DNA of 64,000 bases, taken from Microlunatus antarcticus. Its GTDB lineage: Bacteria; Actinomycetota; Actinomycetes; Propionibacteriales; Propionibacteriaceae. Under the pieces are notes generated by a model that worked only from the letters and a program-made list of their open reading frames with translations, was not told the DNA's origin and ran no database searches. The stretch spans positions 3,658,001-3,722,000 of the forward strand of contig NZ_JACHZG010000001.1 of the NCBI RefSeq assembly GCF_014193425.1. The letters run 5' to 3'. The number at the start of each line of letters is the position of its first letter. The stretch's first letter is position 1. Shown here piece after piece: positions 46,301 through 54,589 of the stretch. The position numbers and the translations under genes are program-made.

Positions 46301-47768
46301 CCTTGGCCAGGGTCTTGGCCGTGTACGCCACGCTCGAGGTGACGTCGAGGTTCGTCCCGGCGGCGGCGGGCTGGACGACCGCCCGGAACCGCACGGTGCT
46401 CGTGCCGTTCGAGGCGAGCGTGCCGCCCTCTCGGGCACTCGCGCCGGTGCCGAGCCGGAAACGCACGGCACTGGCCGAGACCTCGGCCCGGTCGTCCCCG
46501 GCCACGTCGGTCTGCGCACCGGCGCCGGGACCGTCGGTGACGGCGAGGCTGCCCGGGACGTACGTCGTCCCCGCCGGCAGCGGCACGTCGAGCACCGTCC
46601 CGGTCGCCGGGTCCTGGCCGGTGTTGGACAGGGCGACCGTGTACTCCAGCGTGTCGCCGACCTGCGCGGGGTCGTGCGAGGAGAGGTCGACCACGGACGT
46701 CGTCCCGCGCACGTTCGGCGCGTAGAGGTCGACCTGCGTGGTGAGGGCCGCGGGGAAGTAGACGTCGCCGTTCGTGCCGAAGACCAGGTCCGCCGAGCGG
46801 GCGCCGTTGGGCAGGACGTTCGGCGCGTCGACGACCTTCGCGTCGAGGGCCATGTTGTTGACGTTCGCCGGCGTCCGGTCCGTGAGGTTGGCACCGCCGG
46901 TGGTGACCCGGCTGTCGAAGAAGTTCGACGACGGGCTCTGGGCGTCGGCGACCCGGGTGCCGTTCACCGTGAGGTAGTCCCCGGTGAGCTGCTGGTCGCC
47001 CTCGTAGACGACCGAGCCGATGCGGGCGTTGACCGTGCCCGCGGCCGGGGTCAGGAATCCCGAGATGGACGCGCTGATGGTGTCGGTTTTCCCGACCGCG
47101 GCGTAGCCGCCGAAGACGGTGAGGTCGCGCAACGGCAGCGCAGGGTTGCTGTAGGCGACCACGACGGACCACCCGGCGTACTGGTCGGCGCTGTTGACGG
47201 AGCTCGTGATGTCGGCGGCGGTGTAGGGCCCGCCGCCGGCACGCTGCACGAGACCGGTGATGTCGGCGTACGCCGAGTAGTTGCTGGCCTGCACGTCCAG
47301 GCCCCGCGACGCGGTGACGGAGGAGTAGGTCGAGGCACCCGGGGCCTTGAGCTTGATCGTGGAGTTGGCGGCCGCCGTCCCCGCCGCGGTCGAGGCCGTC
47401 GCGCCCCAGAAGAGACCGGCGTAGAGCACGGTCGACCCGTCCGGGACCCGGACCGTCGCCGCCGAGGAGGACTTGGTCGCCGGGTCGCCGTCGGTGTCGA
47501 CGAGCCGCATCGTGAAGTTGTTGTTGCCGGAGTCGACGGTGCCGGCGAGCGCGCCCGGGCAGTCGCGGGACACCTTGTCGCACGTCAGCAGCGCGTTGCC
47601 GGTGATCGCGATCTCGCCGTTCGTCTGCGTGCTGAAGTACGGCGTGAACGCCCGGACCACGGCCGCGTCGGCGGCGGGCGTCGGGACGACCAGCACCGCA
47701 CCGACGAGGGCGAGGGCAGCGGCGACCAGGAGGGCGACGGCACGGCCGGCCCGGAGCCCGTGCGACAC
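40362..47768 (-). CDS. Giant secreted cell-wall-anchored protein with 16 DUF11-type repeats (LAATG sortase signal)
   Basis: 2,468 residues. Signal peptide [19 protein letters not shown], cleavage near ADA-A; a ~340-residue N-terminal beta-rich domain (begins [17 protein letters not shown]) of the sort often found before DUF11 repeats; then 16 DUF11-like domains of ~120-130 residues, each with NxGPS and ending DPDxxNN; then a Gly/Asp/Ser linker, LAATG, a hydrophobic helix and an Arg-rich tail. Fifteen of the repeats carry one close Cys pair. Repeats 11-16 are three copies of a two-domain unit. The GTG at 47768 is the first usable in-frame start after the promoter at 47872-47900, though it lacks a clear ribosome site, so the start is uncertain. 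Likely a surface stalk or adhesin. Confidence 0.88.
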   Translation of the reverse strand: MSHGLRAGRAVALLVAAALALVGAVLVVPTPAADAAVVRAFTPYFSTQTNGEIAITGNALLTCDKVSRDCPGALAGTVDSGNNNFTMRLVDTDGDPATKSSSAATVRVPDGSTVLYAGLFWGATASTAAGTAAANSTIKLKAPGASTYSSVTASRGLDVQASNYSAYADITGLVQRAGGGPYTAADITSSVNSADQYAGWSVVVAYSNPALPLRDLTVFGGYAAVGKTDTISASISGFLTPAAGTVNARIGSVVYEGDQQLTGDYLTVNGTRVADAQSPSSNFFDSRVTTGGANLTDRTPANVNNMALDAKVVDAPNVLPNGARSADLVFGTNGDVYFPAALTTQVDLYAPNVRGTTSVVDLSSHDPAQVGDTLEYTVALSNTGQDPATGTVLDVPLPAGTTYVPGSLAVTDGPGAGAQTDVAGDDRAEVSASAVRFRLGTGASAREGGTLASNGTSTVRFRAVVQPAAAGTNLDVTSSVAYTAKTLAKAYTYRTNTVSTAVATLADLALTLTGPDAVSGGQDLTWRLGVSNAGPSTATGVVVTATLPEGATYDASGADPAGPTCVQAGRTLTCTLPDVPAGVGDTFVGRATTDPDSDATSLPGTATVTSSTSDPDPTNNTSSVTTAQRRAADVSLVASIDPTSARPGDVVTFLFQMANAGPSRARATTLAATLPPGFTVVGDVGSSRGTCDVSGADLSCALGTTDAGEPFKVSVSARLDPAWTGVDPLRSTASVQTTTFDPDTANNSANVLVAPAPPQADLQASQELLSGPVVAGQPVRYRLTVTNRGPSVATYVSLVDELDERLLDPAATSEVGGCAADDGLFSCAVGDLAPGASVSVLLSGTVAAGADGGFVNLVRVQSETEDPDRGNDSDRLKVPVATLADLSLTATADPVPARVGDELTFTLTTRNDGPSDARGVVLTEVIPDRFKFLGTAGGATCERAGQDVTCDLGTVPAGATVETRVTLAVPDVDGLGTVVNVARLRSDTDDPDSDDLEARTELGTQRSADVSVTTSGPSTLVAGTRGTWDLTIGNDGPSTAEDLELTDTLPEGLGDLQVDAPEDVRCTVDGARLRCDLDKLGPDSTRVVRFRALLDRAATATVLVDSPSVTASTPDPTASNDTASTSSAVTAVSDLTLGVTGPARVTAGDRSTWTLAVRAAGPSRASDSLVRVALPPEAVDVTVPSGCTLTQTSLVCDLGALDPDEDAAVEISATVRGDAPDQASLTLQALVSSSASDPEPGDNTASAATAVSGTADLDVTAGVDPASLVAGAAATYRVDVENHGPSTAAGVQLRQELPAGLEVEGVQGPGACTVAGQVVTCDLGTVPAGTTARVQVSVLVPESATGPVTSTAEVTSTTDDRVAANDQDSVTSDVRQVADLGVTAAAEPRTVVAGQATTYTLAAVNAGPSRAADVVLTDELPAGTEVLDAGGCVLDGRTLTCPVGPLERGEDATARVVVLFPANAPARTVRTEAAVTGSTPDPDASDDRSSVDVEVVQQAALRVDKTATPGALVPGNRATYHLLVGSAGPSTARDVRVTDAVPAPLDVVSATRSDGTACEVEGRDVSCALGDLGLVQDVVTVVATLPADYVGDDLVNTAEVASATDDPDRSDDRARVSTPVVPEADLGVVARQEPTEPVPGTQVRRTLTSTNRGPSVAQQVRIEELLPYALLQPATDPGPGGRCTIAPQPDDAELGPNAGVLLCTWDEVGVGESVSVVVTARVRPEALGTLASTASTGSPTPDPETADNRATVSGALRPSADLAVSKRVVGTATAGSDVSWEVVVDDLGPSSARTVVLVDDVPAPVSAVRAVAADGLPCEVVGQQVTCRRDRVDPGSPLTVTVSGTLAAGATGPLVNRASVSAATPDPEAGNDAGSAGAGVLAVADLGLTKTMTPAAPVPGEQVAFTLTSRNRGPSTATGVHVDDVLPGVLKDVTAVPSGDGRCVTTPRAGSAGELRCTWPQLAVGAAATVVVTASVAPEALGSLENTASTGSAATDPGPDDDEATVSGTLVPSAGASVTKRLVGPADPGGRVTWAIVVDDAGPSSARSVVVVDDVPATVSDLDATTADPTACTVVGQRLSCRWDRVDPGAPRTVTLTGRLDATATGELTNAASVSTATADPDHDDDTSVSVAEIGRRADLLASGVLSPAVPVPGQPVTLTLRSLNRGPSAARAVVVEDVLPVSLLGAVAAPGPGGDCDLLPRVGTGGVVSCTWADLAVGATAEVTVTGRVAVDALGTLSTVVTTRAQTPDPVVADNAADVASELVAATDVSLAKRLVGVAVAGQQVTWELVVDAAGPSSARAVELVDDVPDAVTGVRASTASGEPCTVTGQRVRCAWDRLDPGTTTTVTVVGTLDVDATGTLSNTASVSTATADATAADDTSVASAVVAAAPGTGAGDGGTSDPDPSDGTDGSDGPGLAATGAEVGLGLLVLTTGLLVGGAALLRAGRAGAAGVARPRPGRRWPRVRR

Positions 47769-47871
47769 GGGACGGCGGGTGTGCGGGCGTGCGGGAGCGA
47801 CGGTGGAGATGAGGAACCTCGGATTCGGGGGGATCCGGGACGAGGCCGCGTCGGGGGTGCGCGACGCCGAA

Positions 47872-47900
47872 AACCTAACAGACACTCAGAAAGCTGTCAG
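47872..47900 (-). promoter_or_regulatory. Sigma-70-type promoter of the DUF11 giant gene
   Basis: On the minus strand CTGACA (47900-47895), 17 bases, TAGGTT (47877-47872), the best -35/-10 pair seen in the window. The expected transcript start near 47865 leaves a ~97-base leader before the GTG at 47768 and rules out the frame's own first start at 47885. Confidence 0.7.
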
Positions 47901-47935
47901 GGTGTTCTTCTACTCGGGCACGCCCGAAACGCCGG

Positions 47936-48676
47936 TCAGCCGAACAGGGCCCCGACGGCCGAGCCGATGGCGAAGGTCGCGACGAGAGCCACCGCACCCC
48001 CGACCACCAGCCGGAGGATCGGGCGCAGGCGGGGCGTGTCGTTGACCCGGGAGCTGAGCCAGCCGGTCAGGGCGAGCGCGAGCAGCACCGCGGCGAAGGT
48101 GAGCGGCACCCGGAGCGACGCGGGCAGCAGGACGATCGCGAGGAACGGGACCAGCCCGCCCACGAGGAACGAGACGGCCGACGCGAACGCGGCGTGACCG
48201 GCACTGACCACGTCGTCCTCGCTGAGGTTGAGCTCGGCGGCGAGGTGCGCGCCGAGCGCGTCGTGCTCCGTCAGCTCGACCGCGACCTGGCGGGCCGTCG
48301 CGGACGTGAGCCCGCGGGCCTCGTAGAGCCCGGCCAGCTCCTCGAGCTCGGCCTCGGGCTCGGTCGCGAGCTCGAGCCGCTCCTTGGCGATCAGCGTGTT
48401 CTGCGCGTCGCGCTGGCTGCTCACCGAGACGTACTCACCGAGCGCCATCGACAGGGCGCCGCCGACCAGCGCGGCGAGGCCGGCGGTCTCCAGCGCGCGG
48501 GTGCCCCCGCTCGCGCCGGCGACGCCGATGACGACGGCCGCGACCGAGACGATGCCGTCGTTGGCGCCGAGCACACCGGCGCGCAGCCAGTTCAGCTGCT
48601 GGGCGAGCCCGCCGGCGTGCGGCTCGTCCGGGTGGGCGCCCGGCTCGAGGTCGGTCTGCGGCTGGTCGTGCGACAT
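47936..48676 (-). CDS. VIT1/CCC1-family metal (Fe2+/Mn2+) transporter
   Basis: 246-aa membrane protein. LRAGVLGANDGIVSVAAVVIGVAGA is the hallmark first helix, GALSMALGEYVSVSSQRD the second, then a soluble Glu-rich segment (LATEPEAELEELAGLYEARGL ... ELTEHDALGAHLAAEL) that binds metal in plant VIT1, and three more helices. Members move iron or manganese out of the cytosol. The ATG at 48676, two bases after the kinase stop and with GGAG five bases upstream, is preferred to GTG 48682. Last gene of the DUF2231-regulator-kinase-VIT operon, which ties the two-component pair to metal handling. Confidence 0.9.
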   Translation of the reverse strand: MSHDQPQTDLEPGAHPDEPHAGGLAQQLNWLRAGVLGANDGIVSVAAVVIGVAGASGGTRALETAGLAALVGGALSMALGEYVSVSSQRDAQNTLIAKERLELATEPEAELEELAGLYEARGLTSATARQVAVELTEHDALGAHLAAELNLSEDDVVSAGHAAFASAVSFLVGGLVPFLAIVLLPASLRVPLTFAAVLLALALTGWLSSRVNDTPRLRPILRLVVGGAVALVATFAIGSAVGALFG

Positions 48677-48678
48677 GG

Positions 48679-49995
48679 TCACTCCGGGTTGGGGTCGGTC
48701 GAGCGGGAGGTACGGCCGCCGGGTGCGGCGGGAACGGTCAGGCGCAGGAGCGCGCCGACCCGGGGCGTCGGTCGGTTCTCCGCGGTCACCGTCCCGCCGT
48801 GACGGGTGGCGATCTCGCTGACCAGGGCCAGGCCGAGACCGAAGTGTCGTCGACCTCCGGTCTCGGCGGTGGGGCGCCGGTCGCTGGAGAAGCGGTCGAA
48901 CATCCGCGGGAGCGTCTCCGCCGGGATGCCGGGGCCGTCGTCGACGACCTCGACGACGACCGAGCGGCCCGTCCGCGCGAGGCGGACGTCGACCGCACCG
49001 GCGGCGTGGTCGACCGCGTTGTCGACGAGCGCGGCGACGGCGCGCGCCAGCGCGGTCTCGGCCCCGTGCACCGTCATCGGGCCGGCGGTGCCGACCTCGA
49101 CGTGGAGCGTCACGCCGGCCTCCTGCGCCGCGGCCTGGGCCGACGCCACGACGGAGCGCGCCACCGCGGCGAGGTCGACGGGCGTCTGCGGCACCGGCGT
49201 ACGGTCGTCCGCCTCGGTCAGCAGGTCCTCGAGGACCGCCACGAGGGCCGCGGTGTCGGCGACGATGCCGGAGGCGTCACGTTCCACGAGCTGGTCGCGC
49301 TGCTCCGCCGGCGTCGTGGTGTCCCGCACCCGCCGCGCCAGCAGCTGGCTGCGCGTGCTCAGCAGGGTCAGCGGTGTCCGCAGCTCGTGGCCGGCGTCGG
49401 CGACGAACCGGCGCTGCTGCTCGAGCGCCCGGGCCATCGGCCGGACGGCCCGACGGGCCAGGAACGCGGCCGCCAGGGCGGAGAGGACGAGTCCCGCGCC
49501 ACCGGCCAGGCCCAGCGCACCCACGATGCGCTCGCGCTCCTGGTGCTGCTCGAACGTGCTGGCCATGACCTGCACGGTGTCGTCGCCGCGCTGCACGGTC
49601 AGGATCTCGAAGCCGCCGGTGGCCAGGTGCAGGGTGCGCCGGTCCTGGGCGTGCGTCGTGGCGACGGTCCGCATCACGTCGAGGTCGGGCAGCCCGGGCG
49701 GCACGTCGGTGGAGGTCCGGAGCCCGCGGGAGTCGAGCACCGCGTACTGGATGCCGCCGCGGGGCTCGTTGAGGTCGTGGTCGTGGTCGTGGTCTGGGTC
49801 ACGGCCCATCCCCGCGGTGGCGACGGCGTCGCTGAGCGTGCTTGTCAGCTGCGCGTCCTGGCTGCGGACGACCAGCCCGTAGAGGACGGCGCCGACCACG
49901 ACGAGGCAGGCCATCAGCAGCCCGGCCGTCTGGAGCCCGATCCGCCTGGCCGTACGCCGCAGGTCGGCGTCCGACCCGAGCGCGCGGCGGCTCAC
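48679..49995 (-). CDS. Membrane sensor histidine kinase with a His-Asp-rich sensor loop
   Basis: 438 residues. Helix 1 (~22-43), an extracytoplasmic loop (~44-155) containing DPDHDHDHD at 66-74, helix 2 (GALGLAGGAGLVLSALAAAFL), HAMP-like linker, HisKA with phospho-acceptor in FVADAGHELRTPL, and HATPase with DNAVDHA (N box), DDGPGIP (G1) and FGLGLALV (G2). The alternating His/Asp run is unusual for a sensor loop and suggests binding of a divalent metal. GTG 49995 overlaps the regulator stop (GTGA), so the pair is co-translated; the frame's upstream extension to 50190 lies inside the regulator gene. Confidence 0.93.
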   Translation of the reverse strand: MSRRALGSDADLRRTARRIGLQTAGLLMACLVVVGAVLYGLVVRSQDAQLTSTLSDAVATAGMGRDPDHDHDHDLNEPRGGIQYAVLDSRGLRTSTDVPPGLPDLDVMRTVATTHAQDRRTLHLATGGFEILTVQRGDDTVQVMASTFEQHQERERIVGALGLAGGAGLVLSALAAAFLARRAVRPMARALEQQRRFVADAGHELRTPLTLLSTRSQLLARRVRDTTTPAEQRDQLVERDASGIVADTAALVAVLEDLLTEADDRTPVPQTPVDLAAVARSVVASAQAAAQEAGVTLHVEVGTAGPMTVHGAETALARAVAALVDNAVDHAAGAVDVRLARTGRSVVVEVVDDGPGIPAETLPRMFDRFSSDRRPTAETGGRRHFGLGLALVSEIATRHGGTVTAENRPTPRVGALLRLTVPAAPGGRTSRSTDPNPE

Positions 49996-50708
49996 GCGGT
50001 TTCCGTGCCGAGCTGGTAGCCGAGCCCGCGGACCGTGCGGACCGTGTCGCGGCCGAGCTTGCGCCGCAGGTAGTGCACGTACGTGTCGACGACGCCGTCG
50101 TCCTCCGCGTCCGGGAACACCTCGGCCATGAGCTCGTCCCGGCTGAAGACCCGGCTGGGCCGACGCGCCAGGACCGCGAGGAGCGCGCACTCCCGCTCCG
50201 AGACGTAACGGGCCTCGCCGGCGGCGTCCACCACGGTCCGGGCGGAGACCACCAGCCGCCCGCCCGGCACGGTAAGGGTGTCGGCCACGTCGCCGTGGCG
50301 GCGCAGCAGCGCCCGGATCCGCGCGAGCAGCTCGTCGATGTCGAACGGCTTGGACAGGTAGTCCTCCGCCCCCGCGTCCAGCCCGTCGACCCGGTCCCGG
50401 GCCAGACCCAGCGCCGACAGCACCAGCACCGGGACCGCGACCCCGCGGGCGCGCAGCCGACCGAGCAGGTCCAGCCCCTCGATCGCCGGCAGGCCCCGGT
50501 CGAGGACCATCACGTCGTACGAGCGGGTCAGGCCCAGGTGCAGCCCGGCCTGCCCGTCACGGGCGAGGTCGACGACGTAGCCCGCGGAGCCGAGGATCTC
50601 CTCGAGCATGGCGGCCAGCGACCGGTCGTCCTCGACGAGCAGCAGCCGCCGCGCGTCCGGCGCCCCGGCCGGCTCGCGTCCGGTCACCGCCTCGTCGTCC
50701 ACCCGCAC
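49992..50708 (-). CDS. OmpR-family response regulator
   Basis: 238 residues: receiver domain with LLLVEDD, phospho-acceptor Asp70 in VMVLDRGLP, Thr/Ser switch LVLSALG and Lys in LSKPFD, then a winged-helix DNA-binding domain (ERECALLAVLARRPSRVFSRDELM ... VDTYVHYLRRKLG ... VRTVRGLGYQL). Partner of the overlapping kinase gene. GTG 50708 is the longest start; GTG 50702 is also possible. It follows the DUF2231 gene by 13 bases. Likely to bind the repeated elements at 51234-51300. Confidence 0.95.
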   Translation of the reverse strand: MRVDDEAVTGREPAGAPDARRLLLVEDDRSLAAMLEEILGSAGYVVDLARDGQAGLHLGLTRSYDVMVLDRGLPAIEGLDLLGRLRARGVAVPVLVLSALGLARDRVDGLDAGAEDYLSKPFDIDELLARIRALLRRHGDVADTLTVPGGRLVVSARTVVDAAGEARYVSERECALLAVLARRPSRVFSRDELMAEVFPDAEDDGVVDTYVHYLRRKLGRDTVRTVRGLGYQLGTETA

Positions 50709-50721
50709 AGGATGCCCTGGG

Positions 50722-51183
50722 TCACGCGTTCGGCGACCAGGCTGCCGCGGCGCCGCTGTGCCCGATCAGGACCACCTCGACCAGCGCCCCGACGGCGGCG
50801 GCCGTCGCGACCACCGCACCGGCGACGGCCAGCCAGCGCGGGAGGGACCACATCCGGGGCCGCGTCGCCGCGAGCTGCGGCCACAGGACCAGGAGCGCGC
50901 CCACCAGCAGCGCGATCACCCAGGGGAGGAGTCCGTCGGCGAGGTGGGAGTGCTTCTCGATCAGGTCCGAGTGGGGCAGCGTGTGCTCGAGGGACTCCCC
51001 CGACGACGTCGTGATCGGGACGAGGACCACCGCCAGGGCGGCGGCTGCGGCCGGTCCCCACGACGCCCACCGGCGGAACCGGGGCCAGAACGTCGCGAGC
51101 AGCACGGCGAACGCGGCGGTCGGCACCACCACGACGGTGGCGTGCACGATCAGCGGGTGGAGGGGGAGGCCGAAGACGGTCAC
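50722..51183 (-). CDS. DUF2231-type four-helix membrane protein
   Basis: 153 residues with LPLHPLIVHATVVVVPTAAFAV at the N-terminus, the DUF2231 pattern, and four hydrophobic segments. His residues cluster in the first helix (HPLIVHA) and in the loop HTLPHSDLIEKHSHLADG, compatible with haem or metal binding; homologues are often found beside redox membrane proteins. GTG 51183 has AAGGAG upstream. First gene of the leftward operon, sharing the control region 51184-51350 with the flavin electron-transfer operon. Confidence 0.78.
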   Translation of the reverse strand: MTVFGLPLHPLIVHATVVVVPTAAFAVLLATFWPRFRRWASWGPAAAAALAVVLVPITTSSGESLEHTLPHSDLIEKHSHLADGLLPWVIALLVGALLVLWPQLAATRPRMWSLPRWLAVAGAVVATAAAVGALVEVVLIGHSGAAAAWSPNA

Positions 51184-51233
51184 GGTTGGAGCTCCTTCTT
51201 GATGGGCTCCGCACAGGATCGGCACAGTTGATC

Positions 51234-51300
51234 AGAGGTTTCTTAGAGGACCGTCTGACTTCTCCGGAGGTCCCCGCGGACTCACCTGCGGCTAAGAAAC
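51234..51300. promoter_or_regulatory. Candidate response-regulator binding sites between the divergent operons
   Basis: GTTTCTTAG (51238-51246) and its exact inverse CTAAGAAAC (51292-51300) face each other across 45 bases. AGAGG occurs twice in direct orientation with 11-base spacing (51234-51238 and 51245-51249), the tandem half-site spacing used by OmpR-type regulators. The region is much less GC-rich than its surroundings. Confidence 0.5.
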
Positions 51301-51350
51301 GCCTGGTGCAGTTCTCCTCGTCAGGATGTCGACGAGAGGTAGGCAGCACC

Positions 51351-51647
51351 ATGCAGGACGACCGGAGAGGCCCCAGTGGATCGCGCTGGGAACCGGTGGT
51401 ACCGACGACCGTGCGCACGGCACCGCCGGCGACCGCACGGACGGGCGGCCCCGAGCCGCGTCGTCGCTCCCGTCGGCCGTTGGTCGCGGTGCTCCTCGCC
51501 GTGCTCGGCGCCGGGGCCGTGACGACCGGTGCGGCGTACGCGCAGGGTGGCGCCCCCGCAGCGCCGGCCCCGACCGGGTCGACCTCGCAGGTCTCCGGGC
51601 CCGAGGGCGGGCCGCACGGGCACGACCACCACGGACCGCGGCCATGA
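51351..51647 (+). CDS. Small secreted or membrane protein with His-rich tail
   Basis: 98 residues: a basic Arg/Pro-rich N-terminus, one hydrophobic helix (LVAVLLAVLGAGAVTTGAAYA) that is probably a signal anchor, and an outer tail ending GPHGHDHHGPRP. No family recognised. The histidine tail mirrors the His-Asp loop of the nearby kinase and suggests extracytoplasmic metal binding. ATG 51351; its stop overlaps the next ATG (ATGA), so it is coupled to the flavocytochrome gene. Confidence 0.75.
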   Translation: MQDDRRGPSGSRWEPVVPTTVRTAPPATARTGGPEPRRRSRRPLVAVLLAVLGAGAVTTGAAYAQGGAPAAPAPTGSTSQVSGPEGGPHGHDHHGPRP

Positions 51648-53056
51648 CCGCTCTCCTCAGCCGCTCCGCCGCCGACGAGGGGGTTCCCACGCGGGTCCGC
51701 CTCGACGCCGACGCCGCGCTGGACCGGGCGGTCCGCACCACCGGAGGTCTCCTGCTGTGGGCAGGCCTGCTGCTCGTCACCTACTGGTGGGTCGCGGACG
51801 GTGGCGTCACCGACCTCACCACCGGGTGGGCGACCGGGCTGACCTCGGTCGGGCGCCTCACCGGGCTGTGGTCGGCCGACCTGCTGCTGGTCCAGGTGCT
51901 GCTCATGTCCCGGCTGCCGCCCCTCGAGAACGCCTTCGGTCGTGACCGGCTCAACCGCATCCACCGCGTGGTCGGGTTCCTGTCCTTCGACCTGATGTGC
52001 GCGCACGTCCTCACGATCATCGGTGGCTACGCGGGCGCCTCCTGGTCACAGGTCCCGGCCACGACCTGGGAGCTCGTCACCACGTACGCGGGGGTGCTGC
52101 TCTCGGTCGCCGGCACGGTCTGCCTCGTGATGGTCGTCGTGACCAGCGTGAAGAAGGCCCGCCGCCGTCTGCGCTACGAGTCCTGGCACCTGCTGCACCT
52201 CTACGCCTACCTCGGCGTCGGGCTCGCGCTGCCGCACCAGCTGTGGACGGGGCAGGAGTTCCTGCTCTCGACCGGCCGGACCCTCTACTGGTGGGGCCTG
52301 TGGATCGCGGCGGCCGGAGCCGTCCTCGTCTGGCGAGTGCTGCTCCCGCTCGTCAGGAGCCTGCGGCACGGGCTCCGGGTCACCTCGGTCGTGCAGGAGT
52401 CCTCCGACGTGGTGTCGGTCTACCTGACCGGCCGCCACCTGGACCGCCTTCCGCAGCGCGCCGGGCAGTTCCTCAACGTGCGCTTTCTCGACGGGCCCGG
52501 CTGGACCCGCTCCAACCCGTTCTCGCTCTCCGCCGCGCCCGACGGCCGCAGCCTGCGGATCACCGCGAAGGCGCTCGGTGACGGGAGCGGCCGGCTGTCG
52601 CGGCTGCGCCCCGGCACCCGGGTCCTGTTCGAGGGCCCGTACGGGCGGCTCAGCAGCCGGGCCCGGACCCGGCACCGCCTGCTGCTCGTCGGGGCGGGCG
52701 TCGGGATCACCCCGATCCGATCGCTGGCCGAGGGCCTGGACTACGCCCCCGGCGACGCGGTGCTGCTGCAGCGCTGCACGGACGAACCGCTGTTCGTGTC
52801 CGAGCTCGACGTGCTGGCCCGGGAGCGGGGTCTCCAGACGCTCGCCCTGCCCGGGCGTCGCACCAGCGCACGGTCCGTCTTCGGGCCCCTCGCCGGGCCC
52901 GACGAGCTCGCGGCCCTGCGCCAGTGGGTCCCCGACGTCGCCGAGCGCAACGTCTTCCTCTGCGGACCGACCGCCTGGACCGACGGGGTCGAACGACTCC
53001 TCGCCGAGGCAGGCGTCCCCGCCGACCATGTCCACACCGAGAGCTTTGGATGGTGA
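51644..53056 (+). CDS. Ferric-reductase-like flavocytochrome (haem membrane domain plus FAD/NAD(P)H module)
   Basis: 470 residues. The N-terminal half has six hydrophobic helices with paired histidines placed for two b haems: H107 and H121 (HX13H) and H185/H198, with H182 nearby. The C-terminal half is a ferredoxin-NADP reductase module: FAD motif RSNPFSLS, GPYGRLSS, NAD(P) loop GAGVGITPIRSL, and NVFLCGPTAWTDGV. It would pass electrons from cytosolic NAD(P)H through FAD and two haems to the outer face. The neighbouring FMN-binding protein and ApbE supply a covalent flavin acceptor. Close relatives include ferric reductases and NADPH-oxidase-like proteins. Confidence 0.92.
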   Translation: MTALLSRSAADEGVPTRVRLDADAALDRAVRTTGGLLLWAGLLLVTYWWVADGGVTDLTTGWATGLTSVGRLTGLWSADLLLVQVLLMSRLPPLENAFGRDRLNRIHRVVGFLSFDLMCAHVLTIIGGYAGASWSQVPATTWELVTTYAGVLLSVAGTVCLVMVVVTSVKKARRRLRYESWHLLHLYAYLGVGLALPHQLWTGQEFLLSTGRTLYWWGLWIAAAGAVLVWRVLLPLVRSLRHGLRVTSVVQESSDVVSVYLTGRHLDRLPQRAGQFLNVRFLDGPGWTRSNPFSLSAAPDGRSLRITAKALGDGSGRLSRLRPGTRVLFEGPYGRLSSRARTRHRLLLVGAGVGITPIRSLAEGLDYAPGDAVLLQRCTDEPLFVSELDVLARERGLQTLALPGRRTSARSVFGPLAGPDELAALRQWVPDVAERNVFLCGPTAWTDGVERLLAEAGVPADHVHTESFGW

Positions 53057-53060
53057 TCTT

Positions 53061-53570
53061 GTGCGTCGCATCGTGATCTGGCTCGCCTCGACCGTGACGG
53101 TCGTCGTGCTCCTGTTCGGCTACCACACCTCGACCAACTCGGCCGCGACCGCGGCGAGCCCCTCCTCGTCCGGCGCCCCCGCCGCGCCGTCGACCACGAC
53201 GACGCCCCAGGCGTCCGACCCGCCCACCCCCTCGTCGTCGTCTTCGTCTTCGTCCGCGCCGTCCTCATCCTCGCCGTCCTCGTCGTCGTCGGGCACGAAG
53301 AGCTACACCGGGGACGTGACCCAGACACGCTGGGGTCCCGTCCAGGTCAAGATCACCGTGACCGACGGCACGATCACGAAGGTCACGGTGGTGCAGTCCC
53401 CGAGCGGCAACGGTCGCGACCTCGAGATCAACAGCCGGGCCCTGCCGGTGCTGACCCAGGAGACGATCGACGCGCAGAGCGCGAAGATCGACATGGTCAG
53501 CGGCGCCACCGTCACCAGCGACGGCTACGTGGGGTCACTGCAGTCCGCCCTCGACCAGGCCGGGATCTGA
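53061..53570 (+). CDS. Membrane-anchored FMN-binding domain protein (ApbE substrate)
   Basis: 169 residues: N-terminal membrane helix (RIVIWLASTVTVVVLLFG), a ~55-residue Ser/Thr/Pro linker with long Ser runs, then an FMN-binding domain (PF04205 type) with DMVSGATVTS. D144-MVSGAT150 matches the ApbE flavinylation motif DxxSGAT, so FMN should be joined by phosphoester to Thr150 outside the membrane. GTG 53061 lies four bases after the flavocytochrome stop, and apbE follows two bases after its own stop. Likely terminal or relay acceptor for electrons from the flavocytochrome. Confidence 0.9.
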   Translation: MRRIVIWLASTVTVVVLLFGYHTSTNSAATAASPSSSGAPAAPSTTTTPQASDPPTPSSSSSSSSAPSSSSPSSSSSGTKSYTGDVTQTRWGPVQVKITVTDGTITKVTVVQSPSGNGRDLEINSRALPVLTQETIDAQSAKIDMVSGATVTSDGYVGSLQSALDQAGI

Positions 53571-53572
53571 AG

Positions 53573-54358
53573 GTGACCACCGCTCCCTCGGTCGCCGCGC
53601 CCGACGTCCACCGCTACGTCGAGCACGTGATGGGGATGCCGATCAGCCTCGCGCTGCGCGGACGCCACGCGGCCACACCGGCGGGGCGGTCGGCCTGGAC
53701 CGCCGTCATGGCCGAGCTCGCCGAGGTGGACCGGGTCTTCAGCACCTACCGGTCGGACTCGTTGATCAGCCGCCTCGCCCGGGGAGAGCTCGACCTCGGT
53801 CAGTGCCCGCCCGAGGTCGCCGAGGTCCTCGAGCTCGGCGCCCGGGCGGCCGCGGAGTCGGGCGGCGCCTTCTCCGTCCGGCTCCCGGCAGCAGGAGGCT
53901 CACGCCGGCTCGACCCGAGCGGGGTGGTCAAGGGCTGGGCGGCGGAACGGGCCGCCCGGCACCTCGCGCGCCTCGCCGAGACCGACTTCTGTCTCTCCGC
54001 CGGGGGTGACATCACCTGCCGCGCCTCGTCGGCGTCCGAGCCGTGGCGGATCGGGATCGAGGACCCGCACGACCCGGGCCGCGTCCTCGCGGTGGTCCCG
54101 CTGCGGACCGGGGCGGTGGCCACCTCCGGCACCGCACACCGCGGCGCCCACCTCGTGGACGCCCGGACGGGGCTGCCGCCGCGAGACGTCGCGTCGGTCA
54201 CGGTGATCGGACCGTCGTTGACCTGGGCCGACATCGACGCGACGGCCGCGTACGCGCAGGGCGACGGCGCGGCCGCGTGGCTGCGCACCCGACCGATCGA
54301 CAGCGCCCTCGTCGTCGCTCCCGACGGGGCGGTCACGACGGTCGTCCCGACGCGGTGA
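53573..54358 (+). CDS. apbE: FAD:protein FMN transferase (ApbE family)
   Basis: 261 residues. Shows MGMPISLAL near the N-terminus, FSTYRSDSLISRLARGE, the conserved LDPSGVVKGWAAERAA (usual DxGGxxKG), LSAGGDITCRA and TSGTAHRGAHLVDARTGLPP with the final ADIDATAAYA, all in the ApbE order. No lipobox or signal peptide, so this actinobacterial form may act from the cytosol or be exported unconventionally. It is slightly shorter than typical ApbE (~300 aa). GTG 53573 starts two bases after the FMN-binding gene stops; the obvious substrate is the upstream SGAT protein. Confidence 0.92.
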   Translation: MTTAPSVAAPDVHRYVEHVMGMPISLALRGRHAATPAGRSAWTAVMAELAEVDRVFSTYRSDSLISRLARGELDLGQCPPEVAEVLELGARAAAESGGAFSVRLPAAGGSRRLDPSGVVKGWAAERAARHLARLAETDFCLSAGGDITCRASSASEPWRIGIEDPHDPGRVLAVVPLRTGAVATSGTAHRGAHLVDARTGLPPRDVASVTVIGPSLTWADIDATAAYAQGDGAAAWLRTRPIDSALVVAPDGAVTTVVPTR

Positions 54359-54385
54359 CGTCGACCCGACGAGGTCAGGTCTGCG

Positions 54386-54589
54386 TCAGACCTTCGGCGC
54401 CGCGTCCTTCGACGCCTCGGGGTCGGTGACGCCGGGCTGGGGCTGCGACCGGGTGACGTCGATGCGCCGGAACTGCTTGCGCAGGCTGAAGAACAGCAGC
54501 ACCATCACGGCGGCCAGACCGATCGTGATGAGCAGCGGGATCCAGCCCGGCTTCACGATGTTGGGGTCGAGGTCGAGCAGCGTGAGCAC
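54386..54589 (-). CDS. 67-aa single-helix membrane protein
   Basis: Begins VLTLLDLDPNIVKPGWIPLLITIGLAAVMVLLFFSLRKQFRRIDV: one membrane helix with a basic cytoplasmic stop-transfer, then a polar tail. The short DPNxVKPGW...LRKQFRRI pattern is widely kept in actinobacteria beside mca, and it corresponds to Rv1083. GTG 54589 is chosen because GGAGAAGG lies seven bases before it; the longer frame to 54706 adds 39 residues unlike the family. Convergent with apbE. Confidence 0.75.
   Translation of the reverse strand: MLTLLDLDPNIVKPGWIPLLITIGLAAVMVLLFFSLRKQFRRIDVTRSQPQPGVTDPEASKDAAPKV

Noticed and set aside
40272-48197. Long plus-strand open frames (1,090 and 1,425 codons) antisense to the DUF11 gene
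   Set aside because: Same artefact: low-complexity Arg/Gly/Asp translation, no domains, no ribosome sites. The opposite strand has coherent repeats and a good promoter.
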